NCBI GenBank assembly: GCA_027076325.1
Contig: JALTJZ010000027.1
Coordinates: 1-64,000, forward strand
Origin: Chromatiales bacterium
GTDB lineage: Bacteria > Pseudomonadota > Gammaproteobacteria > UBA6429 > Thiohalophilaceae
DNA length: 64,000 nt
Direction of reading: 5' to 3'
Below, piece by piece: positions 19,233 through 32,095 of this stretch (positions are counted from its first letter, which is position 1; each line of letters opens with the position of its first letter). A program made the position numbers and the translations under genes. The notes under the pieces were generated by a model, which saw nothing but the letters and a program-made list of their open reading frames with translations, did not search any database and was not told the origin of the DNA.

Positions 19233-19910
19233 CTATCCTTTACTTAATTGCTCATAAACAAAACCATGTAAAACCAGGCGGTCTTTCTCTTCAACAAAAC
19301 GAAATTCCAGTCCATAAGAATAGGTATTTTTATCGTCGTTTTTTTCAGTTTCCGCACGACGTATCGTTGCCAGTATTTGTAAATACTGCTCAACCCCACC
19401 AACTGCTAGTTTTGCAGACATGCTAATATCATCACCCACATCGCCAATGGGTTCATTGGTTGATAATTTGGCACCACCGGTACTGATATCCGTTAATTTA
19501 GCGGATACCGAATCCTCTGAATTTTTATCTGGGTCTCCGTTTTGCACCGAAACGATAAGTCCAACATTCACCCGCTGCGCATTTCTCACCACCACTGATT
19601 CCACTTTCTTCGGATAAGACAAGTGAATATAAGGATAGGGACTGGCTTTGCTTTCTAATACCGTAACATTAAAGGCATAAACCGTTTGAACTGAAAACAA
19701 CCGAACAATAAAAAGCTGCCCATTAACAACCCGAATTAATTCACCGTTCAAACGTGGCATGGTGACAATAATGCTCTTGCCATCACGGTAACCAATTAAT
19801 TTTACAAAAATACGCTCATCCGAATTGCTCGATGGATCCTGAAGCTGGATACTGTCGCCAATATTAACTTTTATCTCACTAAAATTGATAGACATTTTAA
19901 TTTCTGCCAT
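19233..19910 (-). CDS. PilZ-domain protein with YcgR-like N-terminal domain
   Basis: A 225-residue cytoplasmic protein. Residues about 8-105 resemble the YcgR-type N-terminal beta domain (IKVNIGDSIQLQ, FVKLIGYRDGKSIIVT). The second half is a PilZ domain with the c-di-GMP-binding RNAQR (RxxxR, 109-113) and DISTGGAKLS (141-150), matching D/NxSxxG. Both motifs are intact, so c-di-GMP binding is expected. In flagellar or pilus systems such proteins act as brakes or effectors. Two GGDEF-EAL proteins in the window could supply or remove the ligand. An alternative start is Met6 (MSINFSE). Confidence 0.88.
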   Translation of the reverse strand: MAEIKMSINFSEIKVNIGDSIQLQDPSSNSDERIFVKLIGYRDGKSIIVTMPRLNGELIRVVNGQLFIVRLFSVQTVYAFNVTVLESKASPYPYIHLSYPKKVESVVVRNAQRVNVGLIVSVQNGDPDKNSEDSVSAKLTDISTGGAKLSTNEPIGDVGDDISMSAKLAVGGVEQYLQILATIRRAETEKNDDKNTYSYGLEFRFVEEKDRLVLHGFVYEQLSKG

Positions 19911-20249
19911 TCTCCGCTATAAAAATATATACCCATCAGGCTTATCGGCATTATTTTATTTATTTTAAATAAAACGCTACCCTGCCGCCCACACTCGCCC
20001 TTTGTACCCATGTTCCCTTCTCTCAGGCCAGTCATATTCAGATAAGCAACTGAAATATAGGGCTATTTTCTCTTTAAAATGAGCCGACACAGGCATTGAA
20101 GCGAGTCCGCCAGGGCTGTATACTGCGGAGCCATTTTGTCTCCTGATAGCGTGCATCGTCTGTGGCACACCCCAAATCAGGGCAAACGGGCATAACCAGC
20201 CTATTATGGCTCTAATTTATTGATTTTTAACAGTTTAAATGTAAACCCT
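19911..20249. other. gene-free 339-base leader region between PilZ gene and gltB
   Basis: This divergent intergenic region presumably holds the promoters of the PilZ gene (minus) and of gltB (plus). Most of it is G+C-richer than usual for intergenic DNA in this window. It contains short self-complementary words, but I could not assemble a convincing riboswitch, attenuator or known operator. A 63-codon minus-strand ORF inside it (19977-20168) looks like chance coding. Confidence 0.4.
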
Positions 20250-23200
20250 ATGAAGCTAAACGGCCTTTATAACCCTAAATTTGAACGTGACAACTGCGGC
20301 TTTGGCCTCATTGCACATATGGACGGCAAAGCCAGCCACTGGCTGCTCGATACCGCCATTACGGCTCTCGCCCGGCTCACCCACCGTGGCGCCATTGCCG
20401 CTGACGGCAAAACGGGCGACGGCTGTGGCTTATTGCTCAAAAAACCGGATAGCTTCCTGCGTGCGCAAGCCAAAGTGCTCGGTTTTACACTTAAAGACAA
20501 TTACGCCGTTGGCATGGTGTTTTTAAACACCGATTTCGACAAGGCACAAATTGCGCGTGATACCTTATTTAAGGAATGCCGTACCGAAGGCCTGGATGTA
20601 CAGGGCTGGCGCAGTGTACCTACCGATTACTCGGCCTGTGGTGAAGAAGCCTTAAAATCCGTGCCGACTATCGAGCAAGTCTTTATTAATCCGGCCGATA
20701 ATATGAGTGATGCCGACTTTGAGCGCCACTTATACATAGCCCGCCGCCGCACTGAAAAGGCCATCGAACCGAATGATGAGGTCTTTTATATTCCCAGCCT
20801 GTCATCCCATGTTATTTCATACAAGGGATTAGTCATGCCTGAAAACCTGCCGGTTTTCTATCAGGACTTAAGCAACAAAGCGATGGAATCGGCCACGGCC
20901 GTTTTCCATCAGCGTTTTTCAACCAATACCTGGCCACAATGGCGTCTGGCACAACCGTTTCGTTATCTGGCACATAACGGCGAAATTAATACTGTACAGG
21001 GTAACCGCAACTGGTCAGTGGCACGCGGGCATAAATTTGAAACACCTGACTTACCGATGCAAGATATCCGCCCGCTGGTGTCTCTTACCGGTTCTGATTC
21101 CAATAGTTTAGACAATATGCTCGAAGCCTTGATAGCCGGCGGCCTAAGCATGTTCCACGCAATGCGCTTATTGATTCCACCGGCCTGGCAAAATGTCGAG
21201 GTCATGGATCCAGACTTGCGTGCCTTTTATGAATACAGTTCCATGCACATGGAACCCTGGGATGGCCCCGCCGGTATCGTCATGACCGATGGCCGCTATG
21301 CCGCTTGCAGCGTTGACCGAAATGGCCTACGCCCAACGCGCTGGGTCATCACCAAAGACCGCCACATTACACTGGCCTCTGAAATTGGCGTCTATGATTA
21401 CGAACCAGATCAAGTGGTACGCAAAGGCCGATTAAAACCCGGTGAAATGATTGCCGTGGATACCGATACGGGTGAGTTGCTATTGCCTGAAATGATCGAT
21501 GAACGTTTAAAAACACGCCACCCCTATAAACAATGGATGCGTGAACATGCCGTTCGTTTAAACTATAAACTCGACGAAGAATGTGCCGTTGCCGCTATTG
21601 ATAAAGATACATTACAAACCTACCAGAAAATGTTTCAGGTCAGTTTTGAAGAACGTGACCAGGTTATCCGTGTGCTTGCCGAAGCAGGCCAGGAAGCCAT
21701 TGGCTCAATGGGCGACGATACACCGTTCCCGGTTCTATCCAGACAGGTGCGTTCTGTTTACGATAACTTCCGCCAACAGTTTGCCCAGGTGACCAATCCA
21801 CCGATTGACCCCATCCGTGAACAGGTGGTGATGTCACTCGAAACCTGTTTTGGTCCCGAGCGCAATATGTTTATCGAAGAACCCACGCATGCACAACGCC
21901 TGCGTGTAAGCACACCGATTCTTTCAGCCAGTAAATTTAAACAATTGCTCAGCATGGAAGAAAAAAGTAACCAGTATGCCCACATTCATATTTCATTAAA
22001 CCGCCCACACGCAACGGAATTAAAGCAGGCCATTATTCAAATTTGTGACGAAGCCGTTGCTGCTGTTAAGGCCGGTAAAGTTATTTTAGTTTTAAGCGAC
22101 AGTGATATTACCGAAGGCAGTCGCCCGGTACATGCCTTACTTGCCACCGGCGCGGTACATCATCGACTGATAGCCGAAGGCCTGCGTTGCGATGCAAACA
22201 TTGTGGTTGAAACCGCAACTGCACGCGACCCACACCACTTTGCAGTGCTGCTGGGCTATGGTGCAACCGCCATTTACCCATACCTTGCTTACGAAGTGAT
22301 TCGTGATTTAATTGCCAGTGGTGAAATTAAAACAAAAGACGCCTGCAAACTCGATATCAATTACCGCAAAGGCATTAATAAAGGCCTGTTTAAAATTACC
22401 TCTAAAATGGGTATTTCCACTATTTCAAGTTATCGCGGTTCACAGTTGTTTGAATGTGTCGGCTTGCAATCGGATGTGGTTGATCTTTGTTTTAAAGGCA
22501 CCACCAATCGCATGGAAGGTGCCAGCTTTGCTGATCTTGATAGCGATCAAATGCAATTAAACAAACTGGCATGGAACCCGCGTAAAAATATCGGCCAGGG
22601 TGGACTCCTGAAATTTGTCCACGGTGGCGAAGACCACGCCTATAATCCAGACGTGATCCAGTCATTACAAGTGGCGGTAAAATCCGGTAACTACCAAGAC
22701 TACCTTGTTTATGCCGAACAAATTAATAACCGTGCACCGATTGCACTGCGTGACTTGCTCAGCATTAACACCGCCAACTGCAAAGCCATATCAATAGACG
22801 AAGTCGAACCGATGGAAGACATTGTTAAACGCTTTGACAGTGCCGCCATGTCACTCGGTGCCTTGTCGCCCGAAGCACACGAAACACTCGCCGAAGCGAT
22901 GAACCAGTTAGGTGGCCGTTCCAACTCCGGCGAAGGTGGCGAAGACAAAAAGCGTTACGGCACCATTAAACGTTCCAAGATTAAACAAGTGGCATCCGGT
23001 CGCTTTGGTGTGACACCGGAATACCTGCGTAGCGCCGAAGTGATGCAAATTAAAGTCGCGCAAGGTGCCAAGCCCGGTGAAGGTGGACAACTGCCAGGGC
23101 ATAAAGTAAACGAACTGATAGCCGAGCTGCGTTTCTGTAAACCCGGTGTGTCCCTGATCTCACCACCACCGCATCACGATATTTATTCTATCGAAGATTT

Positions 23201-24707
23201 GGCACAACTTATTTTTGACTTGAAAGAAGTGAATCCGGATGGTCTCGTTTCCGTTAAGCTGGTTGCCGAAGCCGGTGTGGGTACCATTGCCGCCGGTGTT
23301 GCAAAAGCCTATGCCGATCTCATTACTATTTCAGGTTATGACGGCGGTACCGCTGCCTCACCGTTAGCATCGGTTAAATATGCCGGTAGCCCGTGGGAAC
23401 TGGGGCTTTCAGAAACCCACCAAATCCTGCGTGCCAATAACCTGCGCGATAAAATTCGCCTGCAAACCGACGGTGGCTTAAAAACCGGCCTCGATGTCGT
23501 TAAAGCCGCTATTTTAGGTGCCGAAAGTTTTGGCTTTGGCACTGGCCCAATGGTGGCCATGGGTTGCAAGTACCTGCGTATTTGCCACTTAAATAATTGT
23601 GCCACGGGTGTGGCCACACAGGATAATGTTCTACGTTTAAAACATTACCGTGGCGAAGTGGAATGGGTAATGAACTACTTCCGTTTTATTACTCAGGAAG
23701 TGCGCGAAATTCTGGCCAGCCTGGGCTTGAAAAAACTCACCGATTTAATTGGTCGTACCGATTTACTCGAAACCATAAAAGGCGATACCGCACGTCAGCA
23801 ACAGCTCGACTACTCAGCCATTTTATCGGATGCCGGTGTGGATAAAACCAAACCTCAGTTCTGTCTGGAATCAAAAAACACACCGTTTGATAAAGCCGAA
23901 CTGGCGCAACAAATGGTTGCTGATACGGCCGATGCGATTAAAAATAAAAGCGGTGGAGAATTTAGTTACGATGTTTTAAATACCCATCGTTCCATTGGTG
24001 CACGCATCTCCGGTGAAATTGCAGCCGTACATGGCGATACCGGTATGGAAGACCAACCGATTACCTTGCGCTTAACCGGTACCGTTGGCCAGAGCCTCGG
24101 TGTATGGAATGCCGGTGGTTTACATATTTACTTACAGGGCGATGCCAACGACTACGTTGGTAAAGGCATGGCAGGCGGCAAGCTGGTGCTCACTGCGCCT
24201 GAAGTTAGCAGCTTTGATCCGGCAGAAACACCAATTATGGGCAACACCTGTTTATACGGCGCCACCGGCGGTAAATTATTTGCTTCCGGTTTAGCCGGTG
24301 AGCGCTTTGGTGTCCGAAATTCAGGTTGCCATGCCGTTGTTGAAGGCGTGGGTGATCACGGTTGTGAATATATGACCGGTGGCCTCATTACCGTGCTCGG
24401 CCCCACTGGCTTAAACTTTGGTGCCGGGATGACCGGAGGCTTTGCTTACGTTTACGATCCGGAGAACCAGTTTGCTAACCGCAATAACCACGATGTTGAT
24501 ATTCAACGCATTGCTGCTGAAAGTATGGAAGACTACCGCTGCCACTTACAGGATGTAATTGCAGAATTTGTTAAAGAAACCAACAGCAAACGTGGACACT
24601 ATATTTTAGATAACTTCAGCGATACGGTAGGTGACTTCTGGTTAATCAAACCAAAAGCACTGAGTCTGGAATCTTTACTTGAAGATTTACAACATGCCGC
24701 CGCATAA
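20250..24707 (+). CDS. gltB: glutamate synthase (NADPH) large subunit
   Basis: GltB hydrolyses glutamine and reductively transfers the ammonia to 2-oxoglutarate, giving two glutamates. With the ATG at 20250 it has 1485 residues. A 15-residue propeptide ends before Cys16 ([12 protein letters not shown]), the class II amidotransferase nucleophile. The amidotransferase domain (about 16-430) and central domain come next. The FMN/2-oxoglutarate domain contains SNSGEGGED and [19 protein letters not shown]. The 3Fe-4S cysteines are in [20 protein letters not shown]. The C-terminal GXGXG beta-helix domain has repeated GGxxx turns. A TTG at 20220 would add ten residues that lie upstream of the normal propeptide. 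It forms an operon with gltD, 21 bases downstream. Confidence 0.97.
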   Translation: MKLNGLYNPKFERDNCGFGLIAHMDGKASHWLLDTAITALARLTHRGAIAADGKTGDGCGLLLKKPDSFLRAQAKVLGFTLKDNYAVGMVFLNTDFDKAQIARDTLFKECRTEGLDVQGWRSVPTDYSACGEEALKSVPTIEQVFINPADNMSDADFERHLYIARRRTEKAIEPNDEVFYIPSLSSHVISYKGLVMPENLPVFYQDLSNKAMESATAVFHQRFSTNTWPQWRLAQPFRYLAHNGEINTVQGNRNWSVARGHKFETPDLPMQDIRPLVSLTGSDSNSLDNMLEALIAGGLSMFHAMRLLIPPAWQNVEVMDPDLRAFYEYSSMHMEPWDGPAGIVMTDGRYAACSVDRNGLRPTRWVITKDRHITLASEIGVYDYEPDQVVRKGRLKPGEMIAVDTDTGELLLPEMIDERLKTRHPYKQWMREHAVRLNYKLDEECAVAAIDKDTLQTYQKMFQVSFEERDQVIRVLAEAGQEAIGSMGDDTPFPVLSRQVRSVYDNFRQQFAQVTNPPIDPIREQVVMSLETCFGPERNMFIEEPTHAQRLRVSTPILSASKFKQLLSMEEKSNQYAHIHISLNRPHATELKQAIIQICDEAVAAVKAGKVILVLSDSDITEGSRPVHALLATGAVHHRLIAEGLRCDANIVVETATARDPHHFAVLLGYGATAIYPYLAYEVIRDLIASGEIKTKDACKLDINYRKGINKGLFKITSKMGISTISSYRGSQLFECVGLQSDVVDLCFKGTTNRMEGASFADLDSDQMQLNKLAWNPRKNIGQGGLLKFVHGGEDHAYNPDVIQSLQVAVKSGNYQDYLVYAEQINNRAPIALRDLLSINTANCKAISIDEVEPMEDIVKRFDSAAMSLGALSPEAHETLAEAMNQLGGRSNSGEGGEDKKRYGTIKRSKIKQVASGRFGVTPEYLRSAEVMQIKVAQGAKPGEGGQLPGHKVNELIAELRFCKPGVSLISPPPHHDIYSIEDLAQLIFDLKEVNPDGLVSVKLVAEAGVGTIAAGVAKAYADLITISGYDGGTAASPLASVKYAGSPWELGLSETHQILRANNLRDKIRLQTDGGLKTGLDVVKAAILGAESFGFGTGPMVAMGCKYLRICHLNNCATGVATQDNVLRLKHYRGEVEWVMNYFRFITQEVREILASLGLKKLTDLIGRTDLLETIKGDTARQQQLDYSAILSDAGVDKTKPQFCLESKNTPFDKAELAQQMVADTADAIKNKSGGEFSYDVLNTHRSIGARISGEIAAVHGDTGMEDQPITLRLTGTVGQSLGVWNAGGLHIYLQGDANDYVGKGMAGGKLVLTAPEVSSFDPAETPIMGNTCLYGATGGKLFASGLAGERFGVRNSGCHAVVEGVGDHGCEYMTGGLITVLGPTGLNFGAGMTGGFAYVYDPENQFANRNNHDVDIQRIAAESMEDYRCHLQDVIAEFVKETNSKRGHYILDNFSDTVGDFWLIKPKALSLESLLEDLQHAAA

Positions 24708-26135
<1,428 letters not shown>

Positions 26136-26143
26136 AAACAAGA

Positions 26144-26226
26144 TTAACCACGGCGGTACAAGATACAGCGAAAGAAAAAATTTTACATATTAAATATTTC
26201 GCCGTATCTTGTGCCGCTGTGGTTAA
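26144..26226. repeat. 83-bp long hairpin element between gltD and hemE
   Basis: The left arm (26144-26173, starting TTAACCACGGCGGTACAAG) and the right arm (26197-26226, ending GCCGCTGTGGTTAA) pair over 30 bases with three mismatches around a 23-base AT-rich loop. The outer 23 bases carry two mismatches, one position is unpaired, and the inner GCGAAA/TTTCGC is perfect. A hairpin this long with compensating G-T-type differences is far beyond an ordinary terminator and lacks a T-run. It looks like a miniature palindromic repeat inserted between two same-strand genes. It could also shape the mRNA end of gltBD. Confidence 0.7.
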
Positions 26227-26265
26227 AGAAATGGACACTCCATCAAAAAATAAAGACTATAAAAT

Positions 26266-27330
26266 ATGACAATCCTCAAAAATGATCGTTTTTTAAAAGC
26301 CCTGCTCGGTGAACCTGTCGATATGACCCCCGTGTGGATGATGCGCCAGGCCGGGCGTTATCTTCCTGAATACCGTGCAACACGCGCTAAAGCAGGTAAC
26401 TTCTTAACACTATGCAAAACACCCGAGCTGGCAACAGAAGTGACCATTCAACCACTGGAACGTTTTGATCTTGATGCGGCTATTTTATTTTCGGATATTT
26501 TAACCATTCCCGATGCGATGGGGTTAGGTCTTTATTTCGCCGAAGGCGAAGGCCCAAAATTTGAACGACCCATTCAAAATGAAACCGACATCAAGAATCT
26601 TATCACCCCAAGCATGGATGAAGATTTGGGTTACGTGATGGCGGCGGTTAGCATGATCCATCGTGAACTGGACGGGCGTGTACCGTTAATCGGCTTTTCT
26701 GGCAGCCCGTGGACACTCGCCACTTATATGGTTGAAGGGGGCAGCAGTAAAGACTTTTCAAAAGTAAAAGGCATGCTGTACGAAAACCCAAAAGCCATGC
26801 ATTTATTATTAGACAAAGTTGCTGACTCGGTAATTGATTATCTAAATGCACAAATTGAACACGGTGCACAAGCAGTCATGATATTCGATACATGGGGCGG
26901 CGCACTCACAACCCGTGACTATCAAGAATTTTCCCTGCGCTATATGGAAAAAATCATAAGTGGTTTAAAACGAGAAAATAATGGGCGCAAAGTACCGGTA
27001 ACAATATTCAGCAAAGGGGGTTGCCAGTGGCTTGAAGCACAAGCCCAGTCCGGTGCAGATTGTGTTGGTCTCGACTGGACCATTGACATTGGACTGGCAC
27101 GTAAACGTGTTGGTGATAAAGTTGCGCTACAGGGGAATATGGATCCAACGGTTTTATATGCCTCACCCGAACGCATTCGTGAAGAAGTGGCTTTTATTCT
27201 TGAAAGTTTTGGTAAAGGTAATGGCCATGTCTTTAATCTCGGCCATGGTATCCATCAGCATGTAAACCCGGACAATGCAAAAGTATTGATCGATTCAGTA
27301 CATGAATTAAGTCAGCCTTATCACGCTTAA
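26266..27330 (+). CDS. hemE: uroporphyrinogen decarboxylase
   Basis: Decarboxylates the four acetate groups of uroporphyrinogen III to give coproporphyrinogen III, in cytoplasmic haem synthesis. The 354-residue protein has the signature [17 protein letters not shown] with Arg27 and Arg31 of the substrate site. [14 protein letters not shown] holds the catalytic-type Asp, and [19 protein letters not shown] and [13 protein letters not shown] also match. Length and motifs are standard. It lies downstream of gltBD but is separated from them by the hairpin element. Confidence 0.97.
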   Translation: MTILKNDRFLKALLGEPVDMTPVWMMRQAGRYLPEYRATRAKAGNFLTLCKTPELATEVTIQPLERFDLDAAILFSDILTIPDAMGLGLYFAEGEGPKFERPIQNETDIKNLITPSMDEDLGYVMAAVSMIHRELDGRVPLIGFSGSPWTLATYMVEGGSSKDFSKVKGMLYENPKAMHLLLDKVADSVIDYLNAQIEHGAQAVMIFDTWGGALTTRDYQEFSLRYMEKIISGLKRENNGRKVPVTIFSKGGCQWLEAQAQSGADCVGLDWTIDIGLARKRVGDKVALQGNMDPTVLYASPERIREEVAFILESFGKGNGHVFNLGHGIHQHVNPDNAKVLIDSVHELSQPYHA

Positions 27331-27371
27331 GTCAAATATTAAATTAGACACAGCAAAAATAAGCGTTCACA

Positions 27372-28196
27372 ATGAAATACACTGGCCACCTTCGTAAAAT
27401 GATCACCGAACATACCTCTCCGGTTCATTATCAAATTCCTGTTGATGATCAATTTATTCCCATATCGGATCTAATCGGTAAAAAAATAACCTTCAAGCAC
27501 CTCGGCGACATTCATTGTATTGCCTGCGGTAAAAAAACCAGCAAAAGCTTTAACCAGGGTTATTGTTTCCCCTGTATGCGCTCGCTTGCCGAATGTGACT
27601 CCTGCATGATTAGCCCTGAAAAATGCCATTATGCCGAAGGCACTTGCCGTGATGAAGCCTGGGGGCAGGAACATTGCTTTATCGACCACTATGTTTACCT
27701 TGCCAATTCATCCGGCTTAAAGGTAGGCATTACCCGTGAAACCAATGTACCCAGTCGCTGGATGGATCAGGGGGCAGCTGCGGCACTGCCTATCTACAAA
27801 ACAAAAAATCGATTACTTTGTGGTTTAGTTGAAGCCTTCTTTAAAAAACAGGTTAATGATAAAACCTCCTGGCAGCGTATGCTAAAAGGCAAACCTGATA
27901 AAATTGACCTTATCCAACGACGCGATGAATTATTTGCACGTTTTAAACAGGACATTGCAGCAATAAACAAAGAACACGGTGCGGGTTCGGTTGCCGAACT
28001 CACCGATCAGCAACCACTGGAATTTAACTTTCCGGTTACAAACTATCCCGAAAAAGTAAAATCACTCAATTTTGATAAAACCCCTGAAATCGCAGGTAAA
28101 TTAGTCGGGATTAAAGCACAATACCTTATCCTTGATAGCGGCGTCCTCAATATTCGCAAATTTGCCGGTTATCTTGTTGAGTTTACGGTAAATTAA
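27372..28196 (+). CDS. DUF2797 family protein
   Basis: A 274-residue protein matching my recollection of the DUF2797 family. It starts with a Gly/Leu-containing leader and holds a cysteine-rich zone (residues about 55-108) with CIACGKK, CFPCMRSLAECDSCM, CHYAEGTC and CF, likely one or two zinc sites. HYVYLANSSGLKVGITRETN and SRWMDQGAAAALPI follow; these resemble GIY-YIG nuclease-fold strands (YVYLA...KVGIT). Nuclease activity has not been shown for the family as far as I know. It follows hemE by 41 bases on the same strand and could share its transcript. Confidence 0.82.
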   Translation: MKYTGHLRKMITEHTSPVHYQIPVDDQFIPISDLIGKKITFKHLGDIHCIACGKKTSKSFNQGYCFPCMRSLAECDSCMISPEKCHYAEGTCRDEAWGQEHCFIDHYVYLANSSGLKVGITRETNVPSRWMDQGAAAALPIYKTKNRLLCGLVEAFFKKQVNDKTSWQRMLKGKPDKIDLIQRRDELFARFKQDIAAINKEHGAGSVAELTDQQPLEFNFPVTNYPEKVKSLNFDKTPEIAGKLVGIKAQYLILDSGVLNIRKFAGYLVEFTVN

Positions 28197-28367
28197 TGCC
28201 ATTGTGCCCTTCTAAAACGGTTAAAAATTCACCGTAAGCTCCACAGAAAACTTGTAACTTATTGATTATAAACTATTATTAGTTAGAGTTGTCTCATTAA
28301 GCACTAGCAAACAGGTCACACAGAGCAAATTGAATTAATCGATCTTACAAACCATTAGTTGTGTTAA

Positions 28368-30881
28368 ATGCAAACATTCTCCCTTAAAAGCTTTCGCACC
28401 CGCTACCTGCTCGTTGCCGTTAGTACCATTGTTTCAACCTTTATATTTATCAGCTTTATTGAACATTATATTAGTGCCTCCAGCAAAGCGGGGCTCAGCA
28501 CCATAGAACAACGCCTTAACGTGACACAACTTAACACGCGCCTGCAAGCACATACCCAAACTTCAATACGGCTACTCAACCTGTACTTATTCAGCCCGAC
28601 GCGGAATTACCGTACCGAGTTTCTTAAACAACTTGAAGCATCACAGAAAGTAACGGACGACTTACAAAAAAACACGTGGATACATACACAACAGCTTCAA
28701 CCTGAAGTCAGGAAATTAAAAGTATTACTGGAACAATTACAGAACAGATCAAACAAACTGATGAAAATACGTCTTGATGGAGAGAAGATGTATCCGGCAA
28801 TGCGACTTGCAAGTGGCTCAATGCTTAATTCTAATCATTCGATTATTAATCTACTCAATGCAGCACTATTTGAGCTTGAGATAGAAAACCGCGCTACGAC
28901 CAAAATCTATATGGATATTATGGACTTACGGGATAAATGGCGACGTACTATTAATGCTTATCGCCTATACCTTGTCAACCGACTCAGTTCATTATCTGAA
29001 TCAAGACTACCAGAACAATCAACCGATGTTAGAGTCTTTCATGCTGCATTTAAAAAAAAGGTCACTACTCTAAATAAAAATATCAATTTAAATAATATAG
29101 GATTTGAAGCCGCACAGGCATTAACCGGGATAACAGCTTATGCCAATAGCTGGCTAAATGATTTTAATGTAGCCGATAAAATTAATATGACGGATACATG
29201 GCGTAGTGATATTCCAATTATATTAAATGACATCTACCCGCTCTTCGACCAGATCTATTCAATAATAAATACCATTGAAAAAAGAATAAATACAACATCG
29301 ATATTAGACGTAAAAGAACAGTACCAGGCAAGTTATAATATTTCACTTACACTTTGGGGAATTGAAATATTATTAATACTATTGATTACCGCTGGTTATT
29401 TTATACTTGATCATTCGTTACTTAAGCCACTATCAAAACTGTCATCAACTTTACGAAAAAATATTAATATGGATATCGATATTTTTCTGCCCGATTCTCA
29501 AGCTAAAGAAATAGATGACTTTGTAAAGGCTTACCAGTATATGCAAAGTCAAATCCACTTACGGCAGGAAAAACTTGAACACATTGCAATGCATGATGAT
29601 CTCACTAATTTACCCAATCGCTCATTACTTATTGACAGAATGACACTTGCAATATCAAACGCACAGCGATTTAAAAGCAACTTTGCAGTGATAATACTGG
29701 ATCTGGATCGATTTAAAGAAGTCAATGATACCCTTGGCCATCTGGTTGGTGATAATATTCTTCAACAGGTTGCTCAACGCCTTTCCAGTCTACTACGCGA
29801 TACAGATACTGTTGCACGCCTGGGTGGTGATGAATTTGCCATCCTGTTAAGTAATGTTGATGAACAGGCAATATCCGATATAGCAAATAAAGTAGCAAAT
29901 GTAATTGAAGAAGTTTATAACGTGCAGGAACACAATCTTTATTTAGGCGCTAGCCTTGGTATTTCTATTTACCCGCAACATGGTCTCACAACAGAAGTAT
30001 TGTTAAAACACGCTGATGTTGCCATGTATATGGCTAAAAGGTCAGATATTGATTACGTCATCTATAAGCCTGAAAATGATGAACACAATATTAAACAACT
30101 TTCCCTGCTGTCTGATCTTCGACAAGCCATAGATCTGAAACAATTACGACTTGTTTATCAACCTATTTATACAACTTCAACAAATGATATTATTGGCTAT
30201 GAAGCACTTATTCGATGGCAACACCCAAAATACGGCTTGCTCATGCCTGATAACTTTATTCAACTTGCAGAGCAAACCGGGCTGATAAAGAAAATTACTC
30301 TCTGGGTTATTGATTCAGCTCTGAAAAATTTTTCATCATGGCCGGTTAATCATAGCAAAGTTTATATATCAATTAATGTCACTGCGTGGGACTTGCAGGA
30401 TCAATTATTTTTTTCACATATTAAAGAATCACTCAAAACTTTTAATGTGAAACCAGAATCTCTAATGCTTGAACTTTCCGAGCGCTCCATGATGACAGAC
30501 AGTACCCGTATAGAAATTTCTTTAGATAATCTAAAAACATTGGGTATACGCATATCCATTGATGATTTTGGTACCGGCTTCTCTTCATTATCTATACTAA
30601 AACAACTCCCTGTTTCTATTCTTAAAATAGATAAATCTTTTATTCAAAAAATGTCAACCATCAAGAATGATACCCTCATCGTTCATTCTATTATTGAACT
30701 TGCCCATAATCTGGAACTTAAAGTAATAGCAGAAGGCGTTGAAGATACGAAAAGCCGGAACTTGCTGAAAAAATTTAACTGTGACTACTGCCAGGGCTAT
30801 TTATTCAGTACCCCACTACATGAGGAACAGATTTTATCTTTACTTGAGGTAATTAATTCAACAGGGACTACACAGCAATAA
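28368..30881 (+). CDS. membrane GGDEF-EAL protein (c-di-GMP turnover)
   Basis: An 837-residue inner-membrane protein. It has a transmembrane helix near 14-32, a periplasmic helical sensor region (about 33-320), a second transmembrane helix (about 325-347) and a short HAMP-like stretch. The GGDEF domain carries GGDEF at 486-490 and the EAL domain has EALIRW at 612-617 and DDFGTGFSSLSIL later. Both catalytic signatures are intact, so it could make or degrade c-di-GMP. The sensor domain is not recognised. It is convergent with the barrel-protein gene downstream; only three bases separate the stops. Confidence 0.92.
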   Translation: MQTFSLKSFRTRYLLVAVSTIVSTFIFISFIEHYISASSKAGLSTIEQRLNVTQLNTRLQAHTQTSIRLLNLYLFSPTRNYRTEFLKQLEASQKVTDDLQKNTWIHTQQLQPEVRKLKVLLEQLQNRSNKLMKIRLDGEKMYPAMRLASGSMLNSNHSIINLLNAALFELEIENRATTKIYMDIMDLRDKWRRTINAYRLYLVNRLSSLSESRLPEQSTDVRVFHAAFKKKVTTLNKNINLNNIGFEAAQALTGITAYANSWLNDFNVADKINMTDTWRSDIPIILNDIYPLFDQIYSIINTIEKRINTTSILDVKEQYQASYNISLTLWGIEILLILLITAGYFILDHSLLKPLSKLSSTLRKNINMDIDIFLPDSQAKEIDDFVKAYQYMQSQIHLRQEKLEHIAMHDDLTNLPNRSLLIDRMTLAISNAQRFKSNFAVIILDLDRFKEVNDTLGHLVGDNILQQVAQRLSSLLRDTDTVARLGGDEFAILLSNVDEQAISDIANKVANVIEEVYNVQEHNLYLGASLGISIYPQHGLTTEVLLKHADVAMYMAKRSDIDYVIYKPENDEHNIKQLSLLSDLRQAIDLKQLRLVYQPIYTTSTNDIIGYEALIRWQHPKYGLLMPDNFIQLAEQTGLIKKITLWVIDSALKNFSSWPVNHSKVYISINVTAWDLQDQLFFSHIKESLKTFNVKPESLMLELSERSMMTDSTRIEISLDNLKTLGIRISIDDFGTGFSSLSILKQLPVSILKIDKSFIQKMSTIKNDTLIVHSIIELAHNLELKVIAEGVEDTKSRNLLKKFNCDYCQGYLFSTPLHEEQILSLLEVINSTGTTQQ

Positions 30882-30884
30882 AGA

Positions 30885-32081
30885 TTAAAAATAATAACTT
30901 AGCTCTAGCTGTATATAATCATCCTTTAAATAGGCGTGCAATATATCATTAACCGGAATATTGCTATATTGGCGTGCTTCAATTGTTATCTTAAAACTCT
31001 CACCTAACCGTCGGCTTGCTTCAATAAAATAGAGTGCGCTATCAAAATCCATATCTTTAATCATACCAAATAAAGCTTCACTACTTTGCTCATCATTCAG
31101 GTTAAATCGTAAGCCAAACATAATATCATTCTGAAACGGGCTTGCTATTGTTATACCACGATCATCATAAAGATATTCAATAACCAGGCCAATATCCGTT
31201 GCCTCACCTATCACAGAATAAAAAGTATATTCAAGGCCTGCCGTTAAGCCTATAAAATTCGATGCCCCTGAACCACCAAGCCCGGAAAGGTGAATCGCTT
31301 CCAGCTTCCACAACCAACTATTGAATGTCGCCTGTATATCAAGACCAAACTGTTCAATTAAATCATAATAAGGGTTAAAAACTGTTTCGCCTGAAGAATT
31401 TTTACCGAGAACAAACCGGGGGGTTCTGCTGGTACCGTTAAAATAGCTTAAACCAACATCCCATTCGCTAATACTGTGCGCCCAGCGGAAAGCATAGTCA
31501 ATGTGTTTTTCTCTATCGGCTGATTCATAAAAAGTGGTGGATGTATCAACATAAGGCTGGCTCCGTAAACGGCCTTTCTTACCAGCAAAAGTTCGCTCAC
31601 GAAAATAAGGTAATATAAAAACATCAAAGGTTCCTATATCAGTTATATATGAAAGATTAACCATTGGCTGACCCAGCTTGTCTTCGCCATCTGGATTTTC
31701 AACCGTATCTGTCTGGTTAATGATGTCAACCAGATGTTGGGCTTCCGTTACCCCCCAAAAAACCTTGCGGATACCAACTCGCCACTCTAAATCATTCTGT
31801 ACTTTTACCCATGTCAGTTCGCGTATATCCGCATGGCTACGTTGGTTATCAGTTTGATCTAAACGTGCAAAGGGAACAAAGGTGAAACTGTCGTTACCTG
31901 ATTCAGATTCATAGTAAAACTCTGGTTGAAAAAAAATTGAGTTGCTGTCGCCTTCCTGTCCTGAAAAAGCTGCCGCTTCAGTAAATATACGTGATTCAAT
32001 GCCCAACTGCCCTGACCATTCGGCAGCATAGCTAAACTGAATATGAATCAGTAAAAAGATGAATAAAAGCTTAGTAAACAT
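30885..32081 (-). CDS. predicted outer-membrane beta-barrel protein of an MMPL export operon
   Basis: A 398-residue protein with a signal peptide (residues 1-19, ending FSYAA). The rest is rich in alternating aromatic and polar residues and ends in LELSYYF, a typical outer-membrane barrel C-terminus with terminal Phe. I cannot name the barrel family; it vaguely resembles alginate-export-like or DUF1302-type barrels. It is the last gene of the run TetR-MMPL-LolA-like-barrel, 14 bases after its neighbour. Its probable role is the outer-membrane step or receptor of that pathway. The cargo is unknown. Confidence 0.75.
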   Translation of the reverse strand: MFTKLLFIFLLIHIQFSYAAEWSGQLGIESRIFTEAAAFSGQEGDSNSIFFQPEFYYESESGNDSFTFVPFARLDQTDNQRSHADIRELTWVKVQNDLEWRVGIRKVFWGVTEAQHLVDIINQTDTVENPDGEDKLGQPMVNLSYITDIGTFDVFILPYFRERTFAGKKGRLRSQPYVDTSTTFYESADREKHIDYAFRWAHSISEWDVGLSYFNGTSRTPRFVLGKNSSGETVFNPYYDLIEQFGLDIQATFNSWLWKLEAIHLSGLGGSGASNFIGLTAGLEYTFYSVIGEATDIGLVIEYLYDDRGITIASPFQNDIMFGLRFNLNDEQSSEALFGMIKDMDFDSALYFIEASRRLGESFKITIEARQYSNIPVNDILHAYLKDDYIQLELSYYF

Positions 32082-32095
32082 GCCGAGGTTAAGTA

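Noticed and set aside
19977-20168. 63-codon minus-strand ORF upstream of gltB
   Set aside because: No convincing ribosome binding site, no recognisable domain, and an amino-acid mix typical of chance coding in a GC-richer leader.
20220-20249. Ten-residue N-terminal extension of gltB from a TTG
   Set aside because: It lies upstream of the normal short propeptide; the ATG at 20250 gives the usual distance to the nucleophile Cys.
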